Both the position numbers and the translations under genes were made by a program. Positions 50,233 through 59,384 of a stretch of 64,000 nt of DNA are shown here, piece by piece. The notes beneath the pieces were generated by a model. That model saw only the letters and a list, made by a program, of their open reading frames with translations. It was not told where the DNA came from and did not search any database. The DNA comes from Sphingomonas montanisoli (GTDB lineage Bacteria; Pseudomonadota; Alphaproteobacteria; Sphingomonadales; Sphingomonadaceae), in assembly GCF_008274695.1 (NCBI RefSeq), contig NZ_VTOU01000003.1, positions 744,001 to 808,000 on the forward strand. Reading direction: 5' to 3'. Position 1 is the first letter of the stretch. Each line of letters opens with the position of its first letter.

Positions 50233-50256
50233 TGGCCGGGAGTCAGATCCCGGCCA
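50233..50256. terminator. hairpin between convergent genes
   Basis: TGGCCGGGA (50233-50241) pairs with TCCCGGCCA (50248-50256) over a six-base loop, between clpB and a convergent small gene. Neither side has a long T run, so termination strength is uncertain. Confidence 0.5.
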
Positions 50257-50274
50257 TAATTCTGCAGACGGCGT

Positions 50275-50535
50275 TCAGCCGGGGTTAGGAACGATGAAGG
50301 CGCGGGACCGCACGACCAGATCGTTTGCACCCGTCTGTTGCTCGGCTTCGATCGCATCCCATTGCGCATTGGTGCGACATGTTTTCCGCTTCTTGACCAG
50401 CGAGCCTGTTTCCGGCTGGGTGACGCAGCGCACATAATCGGGCGACTTGCGATCTTTCACCTTAGGCGCATCCTCCGCAAATGCAGCGGACGATATTGTG
50501 GCAGCGAGTAGAGCGAGACCAACGAGAACTTTCAT
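50275..50535 (-). CDS. small secreted hypothetical protein
   Basis: 86 residues: signal peptide (1-20, MKVLVGLALLAATISSAAFA), then a mature domain of about 65 with two Cys (RCVTQPETGSLVKKRKTCRT) that probably form a disulfide. No family recognised; sphingomonads carry several short proteins of this kind (VxCxxxxxTGSxxxxxKxCxT), and those are annotated hypothetical. ATG start, SD-like purines upstream are weak. Convergent with clpB. Confidence 0.8.
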   Translation of the reverse strand: MKVLVGLALLAATISSAAFAEDAPKVKDRKSPDYVRCVTQPETGSLVKKRKTCRTNAQWDAIEAEQQTGANDLVVRSRAFIVPNPG

Positions 50536-50636
50536 CTGATTTACCCCGTTTCGGATGGCTTACTATATGTCGAAGCCGGGTTGCCATCAACGGATCCTGG
50601 TGGATTTACGAGGTTTGGCGTGGCATCGGGGATGTC

Positions 50637-52085
50637 ATGGTTTCGCAATCGGTTGATATCGCCAGCCTGGGGCGACAGGCCGCCACCCTGCTGTCGCAGC
50701 GACGGTACGAGCCCGCGGCGGACGCCTATGCCGCGTTGCTCGCCGCGCGCCCGGACAGCGCGAACGACTGGTTCAACTATGGCTATGTGCTGCGCTGCCT
50801 GCGCCGGTTCGAACCGGCACTGGATGCTTATGCCCGTGCGCTCGCACTCAACGTCGCGCAACCTGAAGAGGCGCACGTCAACCGCGCGGCGATCCTGTCG
50901 GATCACCTTCTGAGCGAAGCGGAAGCCGTCGCCGAACTGAACGCCGCGCTACGTGCCAATCCCCGCTACGTCATCGCGCTGCTCAATCTGGGGCACATCC
51001 ACGAGGATCATGGGCGCCGGGCGGATGCGCGTGCCACATATGCGCGCGTGCTTGGGATCGATCCGCTCAACGGCCGCGCGCTCGCGCGGACCGCGGCGAT
51101 CGACCAGTTCGAACAGGCACCTGAGCGCGCCGTCACCGCATTGCGCAAGGCGCTGCAGCACCGGCTGCACCCCGAAGATGCTGTCGAGATCGGCTTCGCG
51201 CTGGGCAACGCGCTCGACGCAGCCGGCCGATATAATGAAGCGTGGGCGGCGCTGCGATCGGCCAATGACGGGGCGCGGCGGCTCCGGTCACCCGCCGAAA
51301 CCTATTCGCGCGACGCCCATGATCGCCTGGTCGACGCGCTGATCGCGGCGAAGCTGCCGCCGCCGCTTCCCGCCGGCAGCGACATGCCGCCTTTATTCAT
51401 CTGCGGCATGTTCCGATCGGGATCGACACTGGCCGAACAGGTTCTTGCACGCCACCGCGATGTCGCCGCCGGTGGCGAACTGGAAGCGGTGCCCGCGATC
51501 GTGGCGCAGCGCCTGTCGCCTTATCCCGCGACACTGGAGTCGGCGACACCGGCTTTGCTGGCCGAACTGCGCGACCAATATCTCGGCGAGATCGCGACGC
51601 TTCGAGCCGGCGCGCGCATCGTCACCGACAAGCGACCCGACAATTTCCTGCATATCGGGCTGATCAAGACGCTGTTTCCGACCGCGAAGATCATCCACAC
51701 GCGGCGCGACCCGATCGACACTCTGGTGTCGATCTACAGCCTCAACTTCGCCGACGGCGTCGCTTACGGGAACGACCTGGGCGACATCGTCCATCATATC
51801 CGCGCCTATCGCCGGCTGATGGACCATTGGTCGCGCCTATACCCCGACGATATCTTCGATCTCGATTATGATCGGCTTGTCACAAACCCGCAGCCCGTCG
51901 TCGAAGAATTGCTGGCGTTCGTCGGGCTCGATTGGGACGACGCCTGCCTGTCGCAGAAACCGAGCGAGGCATCGGTGCGCACCGCGAGCAGCTGGCAGGT
52001 GCGGCAACCGCTCCACAGTCGATCGTCGGGCCGATGGCGCAATTACGCACCGTTCCTGGCCGACGTGAGGCGCGCGCTCGGCTAG
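50637..52085 (+). CDS. TPR-repeat sulfotransferase
   Basis: 482 residues. About 10-215 are TPR repeats (for example YEPAADAYAALLAARPDSAN, FEPALDAYARALALN). About 250-480 is a sulfotransferase with the two PAPS-binding sites: FICGMFRSGSTLAEQ (residues 254-268) and HTRRDPIDTLVSIYS (354-368). No signal peptide, so cytoplasmic. TPR-linked sulfotransferases of this kind are related to tyrosylprotein sulfotransferases, suggesting a peptide or protein acceptor. ATG 50637 starts the clear protein; longer frames lack similarity. Tail-to-tail with a TPR-hydroxylase (4-base overlap) and near a second sulfotransferase-like gene and a TonB-dependent receptor. Confidence 0.9.
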   Translation: MVSQSVDIASLGRQAATLLSQRRYEPAADAYAALLAARPDSANDWFNYGYVLRCLRRFEPALDAYARALALNVAQPEEAHVNRAAILSDHLLSEAEAVAELNAALRANPRYVIALLNLGHIHEDHGRRADARATYARVLGIDPLNGRALARTAAIDQFEQAPERAVTALRKALQHRLHPEDAVEIGFALGNALDAAGRYNEAWAALRSANDGARRLRSPAETYSRDAHDRLVDALIAAKLPPPLPAGSDMPPLFICGMFRSGSTLAEQVLARHRDVAAGGELEAVPAIVAQRLSPYPATLESATPALLAELRDQYLGEIATLRAGARIVTDKRPDNFLHIGLIKTLFPTAKIIHTRRDPIDTLVSIYSLNFADGVAYGNDLGDIVHHIRAYRRLMDHWSRLYPDDIFDLDYDRLVTNPQPVVEELLAFVGLDWDDACLSQKPSEASVRTASSWQVRQPLHSRSSGRWRNYAPFLADVRRALG

Positions 52086-53326
52086 ACAGTATCGGCCGCC
52101 TCGAAAAAGGCCGCCAACAGCTGCTGTTCGTCGGTTGTCAGATAGGGATTCCACACGTCGAGGATCAGGACGATCCGGATCTCGTCGCTGGCGTTCCATG
52201 CCTCGTGCTCGATCGTATCGTCGAAGCCGAAGGCCTCGCCGACCCGCCATTCGCGCGTCTCCCCGCCGACGCGGAAACGACAACCACCGGGAACCACGAG
52301 CGGCAGATGGATGATCGCGCGGGTGTTGGTGACGCCGGTGTGCGGCGGGATATGCGCGCCCGGTCGCAAGATCGAGAAGAAGGCCGACGGCGCCTTGCCC
52401 GGAATGTTCGTCTGCGGGATCGCCGCCAGCGCCGCGGCAGTTTCAGGGCAGGCCGCGCAGACCGGATCGTTGCGGACGCCATATTCCCACAGGAAGCAGG
52501 CGCTCCAGTCGAGCGAACCGTCGAGGCCCGACCATTTGGTCTCGGGCGAACCGGCATCCATGCGGACATAAGGCCGGATCAATGGCCCGGCATCGCGCAA
52601 CATCGCGATCGCTTCGGCGGCGATGGCCTCGGTCCGGGCTTCGAGTGCGGGCAGCCACGGGAAATGCGCGCGATCGAAGAACTCGTCGGCGGGCAGGAAG
52701 GGATAATGCAGCCCTTCGCACTGGTTCGTGTAGATACGGCGCCGACCGAGGCTGTGGTCGACACAGGCGCGGAACCGGCGCGCGGCGTCGCCCATCGCAT
52801 CGACCTTGTCGCCCACCAGCGCATCGAGCCGCGCGTCGATCCGACCGTTATGCGCAGCCAGAAAGGCCTCACCCCGGCGTGCCGCGTCGGCCACGATCGG
52901 CGGCTGCGGATCCACCGTGCGGGCGAGCTGGACCACCGCACTCCACCCGATCGCGGCGGCGATGGCGTCACCCCGGCGCTCGTGCAGCTCGGCAAGCCGG
53001 AGTTGCGCCATGAAATTGCGGCGATCGATCGCAAGCGCCTGTTCGAGCGCGCTTTGCTCACCCGCATCGTCCTGAAGCGTGCGGCAGGCCGTCGCGATGT
53101 TCATCCACAAAGCAGGCTGTTCGCGATCACGATCGGCGGCGGCCTCGAACCAGCGGCGGGCGGCGGCCGGATCGCTCCGGCGCAGCGCCGCCATGCCGCA
53201 GGCGTTGAGGATCAGCGGGTTTTCCGGCGCGAGGCCGCGCGCCTGATCGAGCAGGCGCCGTTCCGCGGCGGCATCGCCCGCATCGCGGGCGCGGGCGGCG
53301 GCGGTCAGGAGATCGTCCACGGACAC
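52082..53326 (-). CDS. TPR aspartyl/asparaginyl beta-hydroxylase
   Basis: 414 residues: TPR-like helices (about 1-150), then a 2-oxoglutarate/Fe(II) hydroxylase of the Asp/Asn beta-hydroxylase family (about 230-400). Iron ligands can be placed at His329 (PPHTGVTNTRAIIHLPL, shortened) and His374 (TIEHEAWN); Arg384 likely binds 2-oxoglutarate. Such enzymes hydroxylate protein side chains, in bacteria also peptides and lipid A acyl chains (LpxO). GTG start at 53326 without a strong Shine-Dalgarno. Ends overlapping the TPR-sulfotransferase by 4 bases; the shared TPR layout suggests both act on the same kind of substrate. Confidence 0.9.
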   Translation of the reverse strand: MSVDDLLTAAARARDAGDAAAERRLLDQARGLAPENPLILNACGMAALRRSDPAAARRWFEAAADRDREQPALWMNIATACRTLQDDAGEQSALEQALAIDRRNFMAQLRLAELHERRGDAIAAAIGWSAVVQLARTVDPQPPIVADAARRGEAFLAAHNGRIDARLDALVGDKVDAMGDAARRFRACVDHSLGRRRIYTNQCEGLHYPFLPADEFFDRAHFPWLPALEARTEAIAAEAIAMLRDAGPLIRPYVRMDAGSPETKWSGLDGSLDWSACFLWEYGVRNDPVCAACPETAAALAAIPQTNIPGKAPSAFFSILRPGAHIPPHTGVTNTRAIIHLPLVVPGGCRFRVGGETREWRVGEAFGFDDTIEHEAWNASDEIRIVLILDVWNPYLTTDEQQLLAAFFEAADTV

Positions 53327-53402
53327 AGGATCAGGCTTCGATCATCGGCAGATCGGGTATCGGCGACTTGCCTCGCGATGCCGAGGGTTGCACATCAGGG
53401 CC

Positions 53403-54419
53403 ATGATCAGCATCTCCAGCCTCGGATTTCCGCTCACGCCCGAGTGGCTCGCCCATCGTTACGATCCGGATCATGACGCCTTCCAGTTCGTCGTGAGCGA
53501 TCGCGCACAAAGGCAGTCCATTCCCTTCCTGACCGACGAGAACATGCCGCAGGCGCGCGAGCCATTGGTCGCGTCGCGGAACGACATTGCTGTTTCAGCG
53601 CCGGCGGCTCCGCTGCATTTCATATTCCATTCGGCTTACTGCTGCTCCACGCTGCTGGTCAATGCGCTCGACCAGCGCGGATCGGCGTCGGGGTTGAAGG
53701 AGCCCGTGCTGCTCAACGACATCGTCGGCTGGCGCCATCGCGGTGGCCAGCCCGAGCGGATCGGCGACGTCCTCGATCGATCGCTGACCCTGTTGGCGCG
53801 CCCGTTCGAAGAGGGCGAGGCGGTGATCGTCAAGCCATCCAATATCGTCAACGGGCTGTCCGCCGCGATGCTGTCGATGCGGCCCGATGCGAAGGCGATC
53901 CTGCTCCACGCCCCGCTCGGCGCCTTCGTCGGATCGATCGCGCGCAAGGGGATGTGGGGGCGGCTGTGGGTCCGCGAACTGCTGGCGAACCAGCTGGCCG
54001 AGGGGATGGTGCGGCTGGGCTTCGAACAGCGCGACTATCTGCTCCACACCGATCTGCAGGCCGCTGCGGTCGGCTGGCTGGCGCAGCAGGCGCTGTTTGC
54101 GGAGATCGCGCGCCGCTGGCCGGATCGCGTCCGGACACTCAACAGCGACGTGCTGACCGCGCGGCCACTCGAGACGTTGGCGGCGTGCAGAAGCTTTCTC
54201 GACTTGGGGGGTACCGTCGATCATCAGGCGGTGGTCGCCGACATATTCGGGCGCAATGCCAAGGATGGGACCGCCTTCGCATCGGGCCAGCGCGAAGCCG
54301 ACCGTGTCGACGCGCAGGCGCTGCATGGCGATGAGATCGGCAAGGTGACCGAGTGGGCACTCGCGATCGCCGACAAGGCCGGGATTCCGATGGACCTCGA
54401 CGGCGCGCTGCTGCGCTGA
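53403..54419 (+). CDS. sulfotransferase-like protein
   Basis: 338 residues, no signal peptide. LHFIFHSAYCCSTLLVNALD (77-96) resembles the PAPS-binding loop of sulfotransferases (xFxxxGxxRSGSTxL), with Cys-Cys-Ser-Thr in place of Gly-Ser-Thr; the 3'-phosphate loop may be AKAILLHAPLGAFVGSIARK. The C-terminal DAQALHGDEIGKVTEWALAI looks like the usual helical end. Enzymatic activity is uncertain because the loop is altered; it could be a P-loop protein of other use. Divergent from the TPR-hydroxylase (77 bases), convergent with the TonB-dependent receptor. Confidence 0.65.
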   Translation: MISISSLGFPLTPEWLAHRYDPDHDAFQFVVSDRAQRQSIPFLTDENMPQAREPLVASRNDIAVSAPAAPLHFIFHSAYCCSTLLVNALDQRGSASGLKEPVLLNDIVGWRHRGGQPERIGDVLDRSLTLLARPFEEGEAVIVKPSNIVNGLSAAMLSMRPDAKAILLHAPLGAFVGSIARKGMWGRLWVRELLANQLAEGMVRLGFEQRDYLLHTDLQAAAVGWLAQQALFAEIARRWPDRVRTLNSDVLTARPLETLAACRSFLDLGGTVDHQAVVADIFGRNAKDGTAFASGQREADRVDAQALHGDEIGKVTEWALAIADKAGIPMDLDGALLR

Positions 54420-54470
54420 TCGTATGCAGGCCGGCCGCATCGGCCGAGCCGTTCAATCTCGATAAGGCAC

Positions 54471-54502
54471 AAAAAAGGGAGGCGCCCTTTCGAGCGCCTC
54501 CC
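54471..54502 (-). terminator. rho-independent terminator of the receptor gene
   Basis: GGGAGGCGC (54477-54485) pairs with GCGCCTCCC (54494-54502); six T follow on the minus strand (54471-54476 are A on the plus strand). Confidence 0.92.
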
Positions 54503-54525
54503 GATCTTTGCCGTCGAAGTTCGAC

Positions 54526-57468
54526 TTAGAACTTCAGGCGCGCGGTCACCGAGTAGCGGCGGCCGATCGCGTCGTAGGTCGACGGATAGGTGTTACCGCT
54601 GTTGAACGCGGTCGAACCCGTGGTCGAACCGACGATCGGCGGCTTCTTGTTGAACAGGTTGATCGCCGCCATCGTGACTTCGACATTGTCGGTCACGTTA
54701 ACGCGGGTCGTCAGGTCGAACAGGCTGTAGGCCTTGATCCGGTTGAAGTCATAGCTGTTGCCAGCCAGCGGGCTCGGGCCGGTGACGGTGCCGCTGAAGA
54801 TCCGGCGGTTCGCGGCGGTGAAGCCACGAGCGACGAAGTCAGAAGCTGAACCTTCATATTCGACCTTGTCGATCCAGCGCCAGAACAGCGACACGTCGAC
54901 GCTGTCGAACGACAGGGTCGTGCGCTGCGTGAACGAGTATTCCGGCTGGATCGATTCGCAGTTGGCGCTGTAATAGCCGACGCAATCACGCGCATAGGCC
55001 GTCGAAGACGCCTGGAACACGTTCTTGTGCGTCCAGTTGCCCTGGAAGTTCAGGCCGAGCTTCACGACGTCGAAGTCGTACGTGTAGTTGAGCGCCAGAT
55101 CGATACCGTCGGTCTTCAGACGGCCCAGGTTGGTGCGCGGCGACGGCAGACCCGGGATTGGGTTGGCCGCGGTCGACGTACCGCTGAGACGGCCGTTGGC
55201 GACGTTACGACGGATGCCGGTGCAGGCCGCCGAGGTAGCCGATGCCGCGGTGATGTTACCGAAGCAGGCGTTCAGCACGTCGTCCGGGGTCGCGCGCGTG
55301 ATCGCGTTCTTGATGTCGATGTTGTAGTAATCGACGGTCATGGTGAAGTTCGGGAGGAACTCACGCGGCTGCAGGACGACACCGATCGTGTAGGTGTTGG
55401 CCTTTTCCGGCTGCAGGTTCGGGTTGCCGCCGCCCGTGTAGTTGGCCTGGCCAGCGCTCGGCGTCTGGATCGAGCCAGCTGCCACCGACGCTGCGGGAGC
55501 GCCCTGTGCACGGCAGATCGCCGCCAGGTTGGCGTTGGTCGTCGGTGCCGCACCCGCGCAAGGATCGCGGTTGAGGTTGGTCAGGCTCGTCACCACCGGT
55601 GCGAACAGCTCGGAGATGCTCGGCGCACGAACCGCGCGCTGATAGTTACCGCGGATCTTGAAGTCCTCGACCGGAGCCCAGGTGCCGCCGACCTTCCAGG
55701 TCGTGGCGCTGAACTTCGGGCTGCCAGCCGCATCGACCTTGTACTTCGAATAGCGGACGCCGGCTTCGGCGGTCAGCTCGTGGAAGAAAGGCTTGTCGGA
55801 AACGAGCGGCGCGATGATTTCGCCGAACGCTTCGCGGACGTCATAGCCACCCGAGAGCGGCAGGACCGCGCCACCGGCGCCACCCAGTTCACCCGGGACG
55901 AGCGCCAGGATGTCAGGAATGCGCTTCGCGACGTAGTTGCGATATTCGGCGCCCGCCGCGAATGCGATCGGATCCGAAGCCGCCGGCGAGGTGAAGCCGA
56001 AGTCACCGCTGAGCACGCCGTGGACCTGCGAAAGCTCGGTCTTGTTGGTGATCGTGCTCGAACCGTTCAGGAACGCAGCCTGCGCCGGCGTGATCGTGCC
56101 GAACAGGTTCAGCGGAACGCAGCTGTTGGCCGTGTTCACGCAGCTGGTGGTGTTCGTCGCGTTCAGCGCCTGCTGGACACGCGAGTTCAACACGTAGCCC
56201 GACTGGGTCTGCTGATTCTCCGATTCGCCATGCGAACCGTAGAGGTCGAACGACAGGGTGTCGGTGATATTGAACTTGGCGCCGACGTTGATGTCGAACT
56301 GCTGCGTGACATATTCGCTGACACGCGGGCCGATTTCGACCGTGCGGCGATAAACGGCCGGGATCGTGATCGTCGTCGGCGTGCAGGTGATGCCGCCGAT
56401 CGTGCAGAGCTGGGTCTGCAGCGCAGGCGTCAGATACGGATTGGTGCGCGGAATGTCATAGCCGACGCCGAAGATGCCCGACGGCGCGACGATGGTCGAC
56501 ACCTTGTTCTTCGAGAACATGCCGCGCGAATAGACTTCGATCGAATCCGACACTTCATAACGCGCCGCGCCGTACATGTTGAAGCGCTCGAACGGCGTGC
56601 TGTAGATGTTGTACGGGTTGAAGTTGAAGCCCTGATAGAAAGGCACGAACGCCGTACCAGCCGGGTTGATCTGGAAGTCGCCGCCCGAAGCCGAAATGGC
56701 CGTCGGGGTCGAGGTGAACGACGAACCCGAAGCCACGCCGGTGGTGGTGCTGATGCCGAAGATGCCCGAGTCACGATCGCCCTGATAGATGGGGTCGGAC
56801 TGCTGATAACCGAGGCTCAGAACCGCGTTGCCGCGACCGTCGTCGAAGTTGGCGCCAACGGTCATGTCGACGCGAATGTTGTGGCCGTCACCCTTTTCGG
56901 TGATGCCGTTCTGAACCTGCAGGTCCATGCCCGAGAAATCGGCACGCGTGACGAAGTTGACGACACCCGAGATCGCATCCGCACCGTAGGTGGTCGATGC
57001 ACCGCCGGTCAGCACGTCAACGCGCGAAACCAGGGCAACCGGGATGTTGTTGAGATCGACCGCGCCGTCGGAGTCGGCGGGGATGATGCGCTTGCCGTCC
57101 AGCAGGACGATGTTGCGCTGTTCACCCAGGCCGCGCAGATCGACCTGCGACGTACCGTTGTTGCCGTTGTTGACGTTCGCACCAAGGCTGGGAACGACGC
57201 CCGGAATGTTGCGGATCAGCTGTTCGGCGTTGGTGGTCTGGCGCAGCGAGATTTCGTTCTCACCGACGCTGGCAACCGGGCTCGACGCCGTGAGGTTCGG
57301 ATTGCGAATGAGCGAGCCGGTAACGACGATGACGTCGCTGTCGGACGCGGCCGCATCCGCCGGCGGGGTGCCCTGCGCGAAGGCAGGCGTCGCAACCATA
57401 GACAGCGCGATCGACGCGGCGCTGACGCCGAGCCCAAACCGGGCGGTCTTCTTGAAGTTATTCGTCAC
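54526..57468 (-). CDS. TonB-dependent outer-membrane receptor
   Basis: 980 residues: signal peptide (about 1-30, ending PAFAQ), TonB box-like DVIVVTGSLI at about 43-52, plug domain (EQLIRNIPGVVPSLGA; QVDLRGLGEQRNIVLLDGKR), then a 22-strand barrel ending SVTARLKF with the C-terminal Phe needed for outer-membrane insertion. The start is GTG 57468 with AGGGA upstream; the signal peptide fits it well. Full length, no frameshift. Substrate unknown; receptors of this type (long, RGLG-rich plug) are expanded in sphingomonads and usually take up oligosaccharides, peptides or siderophores. The nearby tailoring enzymes suggest a modified peptide or glycan as substrate or the receptor itself as target. 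Confidence 0.95.
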   Translation of the reverse strand: MTNNFKKTARFGLGVSAASIALSMVATPAFAQGTPPADAAASDSDVIVVTGSLIRNPNLTASSPVASVGENEISLRQTTNAEQLIRNIPGVVPSLGANVNNGNNGTSQVDLRGLGEQRNIVLLDGKRIIPADSDGAVDLNNIPVALVSRVDVLTGGASTTYGADAISGVVNFVTRADFSGMDLQVQNGITEKGDGHNIRVDMTVGANFDDGRGNAVLSLGYQQSDPIYQGDRDSGIFGISTTTGVASGSSFTSTPTAISASGGDFQINPAGTAFVPFYQGFNFNPYNIYSTPFERFNMYGAARYEVSDSIEVYSRGMFSKNKVSTIVAPSGIFGVGYDIPRTNPYLTPALQTQLCTIGGITCTPTTITIPAVYRRTVEIGPRVSEYVTQQFDINVGAKFNITDTLSFDLYGSHGESENQQTQSGYVLNSRVQQALNATNTTSCVNTANSCVPLNLFGTITPAQAAFLNGSSTITNKTELSQVHGVLSGDFGFTSPAASDPIAFAAGAEYRNYVAKRIPDILALVPGELGGAGGAVLPLSGGYDVREAFGEIIAPLVSDKPFFHELTAEAGVRYSKYKVDAAGSPKFSATTWKVGGTWAPVEDFKIRGNYQRAVRAPSISELFAPVVTSLTNLNRDPCAGAAPTTNANLAAICRAQGAPAASVAAGSIQTPSAGQANYTGGGNPNLQPEKANTYTIGVVLQPREFLPNFTMTVDYYNIDIKNAITRATPDDVLNACFGNITAASATSAACTGIRRNVANGRLSGTSTAANPIPGLPSPRTNLGRLKTDGIDLALNYTYDFDVVKLGLNFQGNWTHKNVFQASSTAYARDCVGYYSANCESIQPEYSFTQRTTLSFDSVDVSLFWRWIDKVEYEGSASDFVARGFTAANRRIFSGTVTGPSPLAGNSYDFNRIKAYSLFDLTTRVNVTDNVEVTMAAINLFNKKPPIVGSTTGSTAFNSGNTYPSTYDAIGRRYSVTARLKF

Positions 57469-57719
57469 TTTCCAGTCCCTTTTCTGGAGTGAGCGGAGCT
57501 GAAACGCCCCCCTGCTCAACCCTTCCGGGAAACGGTTTGGCGCTGGCACGCCTCACCCGCCCCTTTCAGGCATGGCAACAGATGTGCAAGAAATCCGATC
57601 GGGCTGTAAAGCGGACGTTAAGGTCGGGAGCGTGTTGCGCCGTCGTTGTCGCCTTTTTGCAACAGTTGCGACATCTCGTTGCTACACTGCGCCCTGCAGG
57701 GTCATAATATTTCAAATGG
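57469..57719. promoter_or_regulatory. divergent promoter region of the receptor gene
   Basis: 251 bases without a gene. A perfect dyad GCAACAGTTGC lies at 57659-57669, repeated in part nearby (GTTGCTAC at 57679), and could be a regulator site (LacI/GntR-type sites are often GC-centred palindromes). No clear -35/-10 pair could be assigned. Confidence 0.35.
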
Positions 57720-58256
57720 ATGGAGATTGCATTGCCAAACCGCGCAAAAATCCTGCTCCCCGCCGTCATTGTCGCGCTGCTCGCGCCTGCGGTGGCGGCT
57801 GCACCCGAAGCGCGCCGGCCCGAGATGTTCGATAAGCTGGTCGCCTGCCGCGCGATAACCGAGCCGACCCAGCGGCTTGCCTGCTATGACGCGCAGGTGA
57901 GCGCGCTCGACGCGGCCGAGAAGAATGACGACCTGGTGATCATGGACCGCAAACAGGTGCAGGAGACGCGCCGCTCGCTGTTCGGCTTCACGCTTCCCAA
58001 ATTTTCGCTGGGCGGCAAGAAGCTGGACGAGAAGGACGACACCAACGAGATCGAATCCACCGTCCAGTCGGTGCGGCGCGCGGGCAATGGCTGGTCGTTC
58101 GTCCTGGCCAACGATGCCGGCACCTGGGAAACCAGCGATGGCATGGCGACGGCGCCCAAGATCGGCGACAAGATCCGGATCAAGAAGGCGACGATGGGCA
58201 GCTTCCTGGGATCGGTCGGCTTCAACCGCGGCGTTCGTTTCCGCCGCGTCCAGTAA
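57720..58256 (+). CDS. secreted hypothetical protein with ACYD motif
   Basis: 178 residues with signal peptide (to about residue 27, AVAAAP). The mature part begins CRAITEPTQRLACYDAQVSAL, a Cys-x(n)-Cys motif found in several small periplasmic proteins, followed by a charged linker and a C-terminal beta domain (SVRRAGNGWSFVLANDAGTW, IRIKKATMGSFLGS). Not assigned to a named family. ATG 57720 has no Shine-Dalgarno; TTG 57732, with GGAG 6 bases upstream, is an alternative start. Convergent with the M23 lipoprotein gene, 3 bases apart. Confidence 0.75.
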   Translation: MEIALPNRAKILLPAVIVALLAPAVAAAPEARRPEMFDKLVACRAITEPTQRLACYDAQVSALDAAEKNDDLVIMDRKQVQETRRSLFGFTLPKFSLGGKKLDEKDDTNEIESTVQSVRRAGNGWSFVLANDAGTWETSDGMATAPKIGDKIRIKKATMGSFLGSVGFNRGVRFRRVQ

Positions 58257-58259
58257 AGA

Positions 58260-59150
58260 TCAGGGCATCGGCCCGGCGAGCGGTGCCGGGTCGATGCGAG
58301 CATCGCGCCATTTCATTGCCCAGTGAAGGTGCGGGCCGGTCGCGCGCCCGGTCATCCCGATCGCGCCGACGATCTGGCCGCGCCGCACGATATCGCCTCG
58401 CCGGACGTCGATCCGCGAGAGATGGAGGAAGGCGCTGTTCAGGCCCATGCCGTGATCGATCATCAGCAGATTGCCCTCCAGGCTGAAGGGCGCATCGGCG
58501 GCGAGGATGATCACCCCGTCTGCGGGCGCCGCGACCGGTGTACCGGTCGGCCGTGCAACGTCGACCCCAGCATGGAACGCGCCGGGTTCCCCCGCATAGA
58601 TACGCTGCGATCCGAACACACCACTGATCCGCCCGGTCGCAGGCCAGGCGAGCGCCTGACGCCACCCCTGCGCGCCCGTATCGGTCGCACGCGCCGTGAC
58701 GATCCGGTCGAGCTCGATCTTGCGGCGGGCGAGAAATTCGGGCGTCGGCGTCGTCCCGCGCGGCAGCGTGGGGAGCGATTCGATCTTCCAGGCGTGCGGC
58801 AAGATCGACAAGGCAAGCTGGTGCCGGCTGCCATCCGCCATCGTGGCGACGAGCAAAGCGGTCGCCGGCGCATCGCGATCGAAGCCGATCAGGAAATGGC
58901 GATCGGTGGCGAAGGGCACCGGCTTGCCATCGAGACCAAGCGCCACGGTGCCCGTCGGCACGATCCCGGAGGCGAGACCGCCCTGTTCGATCCGGCCGCT
59001 GAGCGCGAAATCAGCCTTGGTGGCCATAACGGTGGCAGACGGACGGACGGGAGCGGCGGAAACCGGAGGAGGAGGTGGCGGCGCGCTGGGTGCAACGCAT
59101 CCGCCAATCAGCAGGAAACCGGAAAGCGCGCCCGCCCGAAGGCGGATCAA
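58260..59150 (-). CDS. M23 peptidoglycan endopeptidase, lipoprotein
   Basis: 296 residues. N-terminal signal with lipobox LIGGC (Cys18), Pro-rich linker (APPPPPPVSAAP), and a C-terminal LytM domain whose zinc site is complete: HAGVDVARP (HxxxD) and GPHLHWAMKW (HxH). Predicted to cut peptide crosslinks in the periplasm. The start is TTG 59150, overlapping the DUF2093 stop codon as TTGA; it gives the lipoprotein signal directly, and a longer frame does not. In contrast to the EnvC-like protein at 25573-26757 this enzyme should be active. Confidence 0.9.
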   Translation of the reverse strand: MIRLRAGALSGFLLIGGCVAPSAPPPPPPVSAAPVRPSATVMATKADFALSGRIEQGGLASGIVPTGTVALGLDGKPVPFATDRHFLIGFDRDAPATALLVATMADGSRHQLALSILPHAWKIESLPTLPRGTTPTPEFLARRKIELDRIVTARATDTGAQGWRQALAWPATGRISGVFGSQRIYAGEPGAFHAGVDVARPTGTPVAAPADGVIILAADAPFSLEGNLLMIDHGMGLNSAFLHLSRIDVRRGDIVRRGQIVGAIGMTGRATGPHLHWAMKWRDARIDPAPLAGPMP

Positions 59151-59344
59151 GCGCGGCGTTCCGCGGCGGTCGCTTCCTCGGCGGAGGCATAGGCTTCCTG
59201 CCGCGCGACACTCCAATATTTCAGATTGTCGAGCGCGACAGGCGCGCCGCTGACCGCACAGACGACATGATCGCCAGGCACCAGCACGCGAAACCCGTTC
59301 GCGAGATAGTGCAGCTTGGCCTGGCGGCTGTGGGACATCAGCAT
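59147..59344 (-). CDS. DUF2093 small protein
   Basis: 65 residues: AKLHYLANGFRVLVPGDHVV, CAVSGAPVALDNLKYWSVARQEAY, the DUF2093 core found in alphaproteobacteria between xseA and an M23 gene. GAGGAG lies 6 bases before ATG 59344; a second ATG is 2 codons further. Function unknown. Coupled to the M23 gene (TTGA). Confidence 0.9.
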   Translation of the reverse strand: MLMSHSRQAKLHYLANGFRVLVPGDHVVCAVSGAPVALDNLKYWSVARQEAYASAEEATAAERRA

Positions 59345-59384
59345 CGAAAACTCCTCGGCCGCCGATATAACGACAAGGATGCGG

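Noticed and set aside
55027-57492. 821-residue frame opposite the TonB-dependent receptor
   Set aside because: Antisense shadow of the receptor gene; low-complexity Arg/Val/Asp content.
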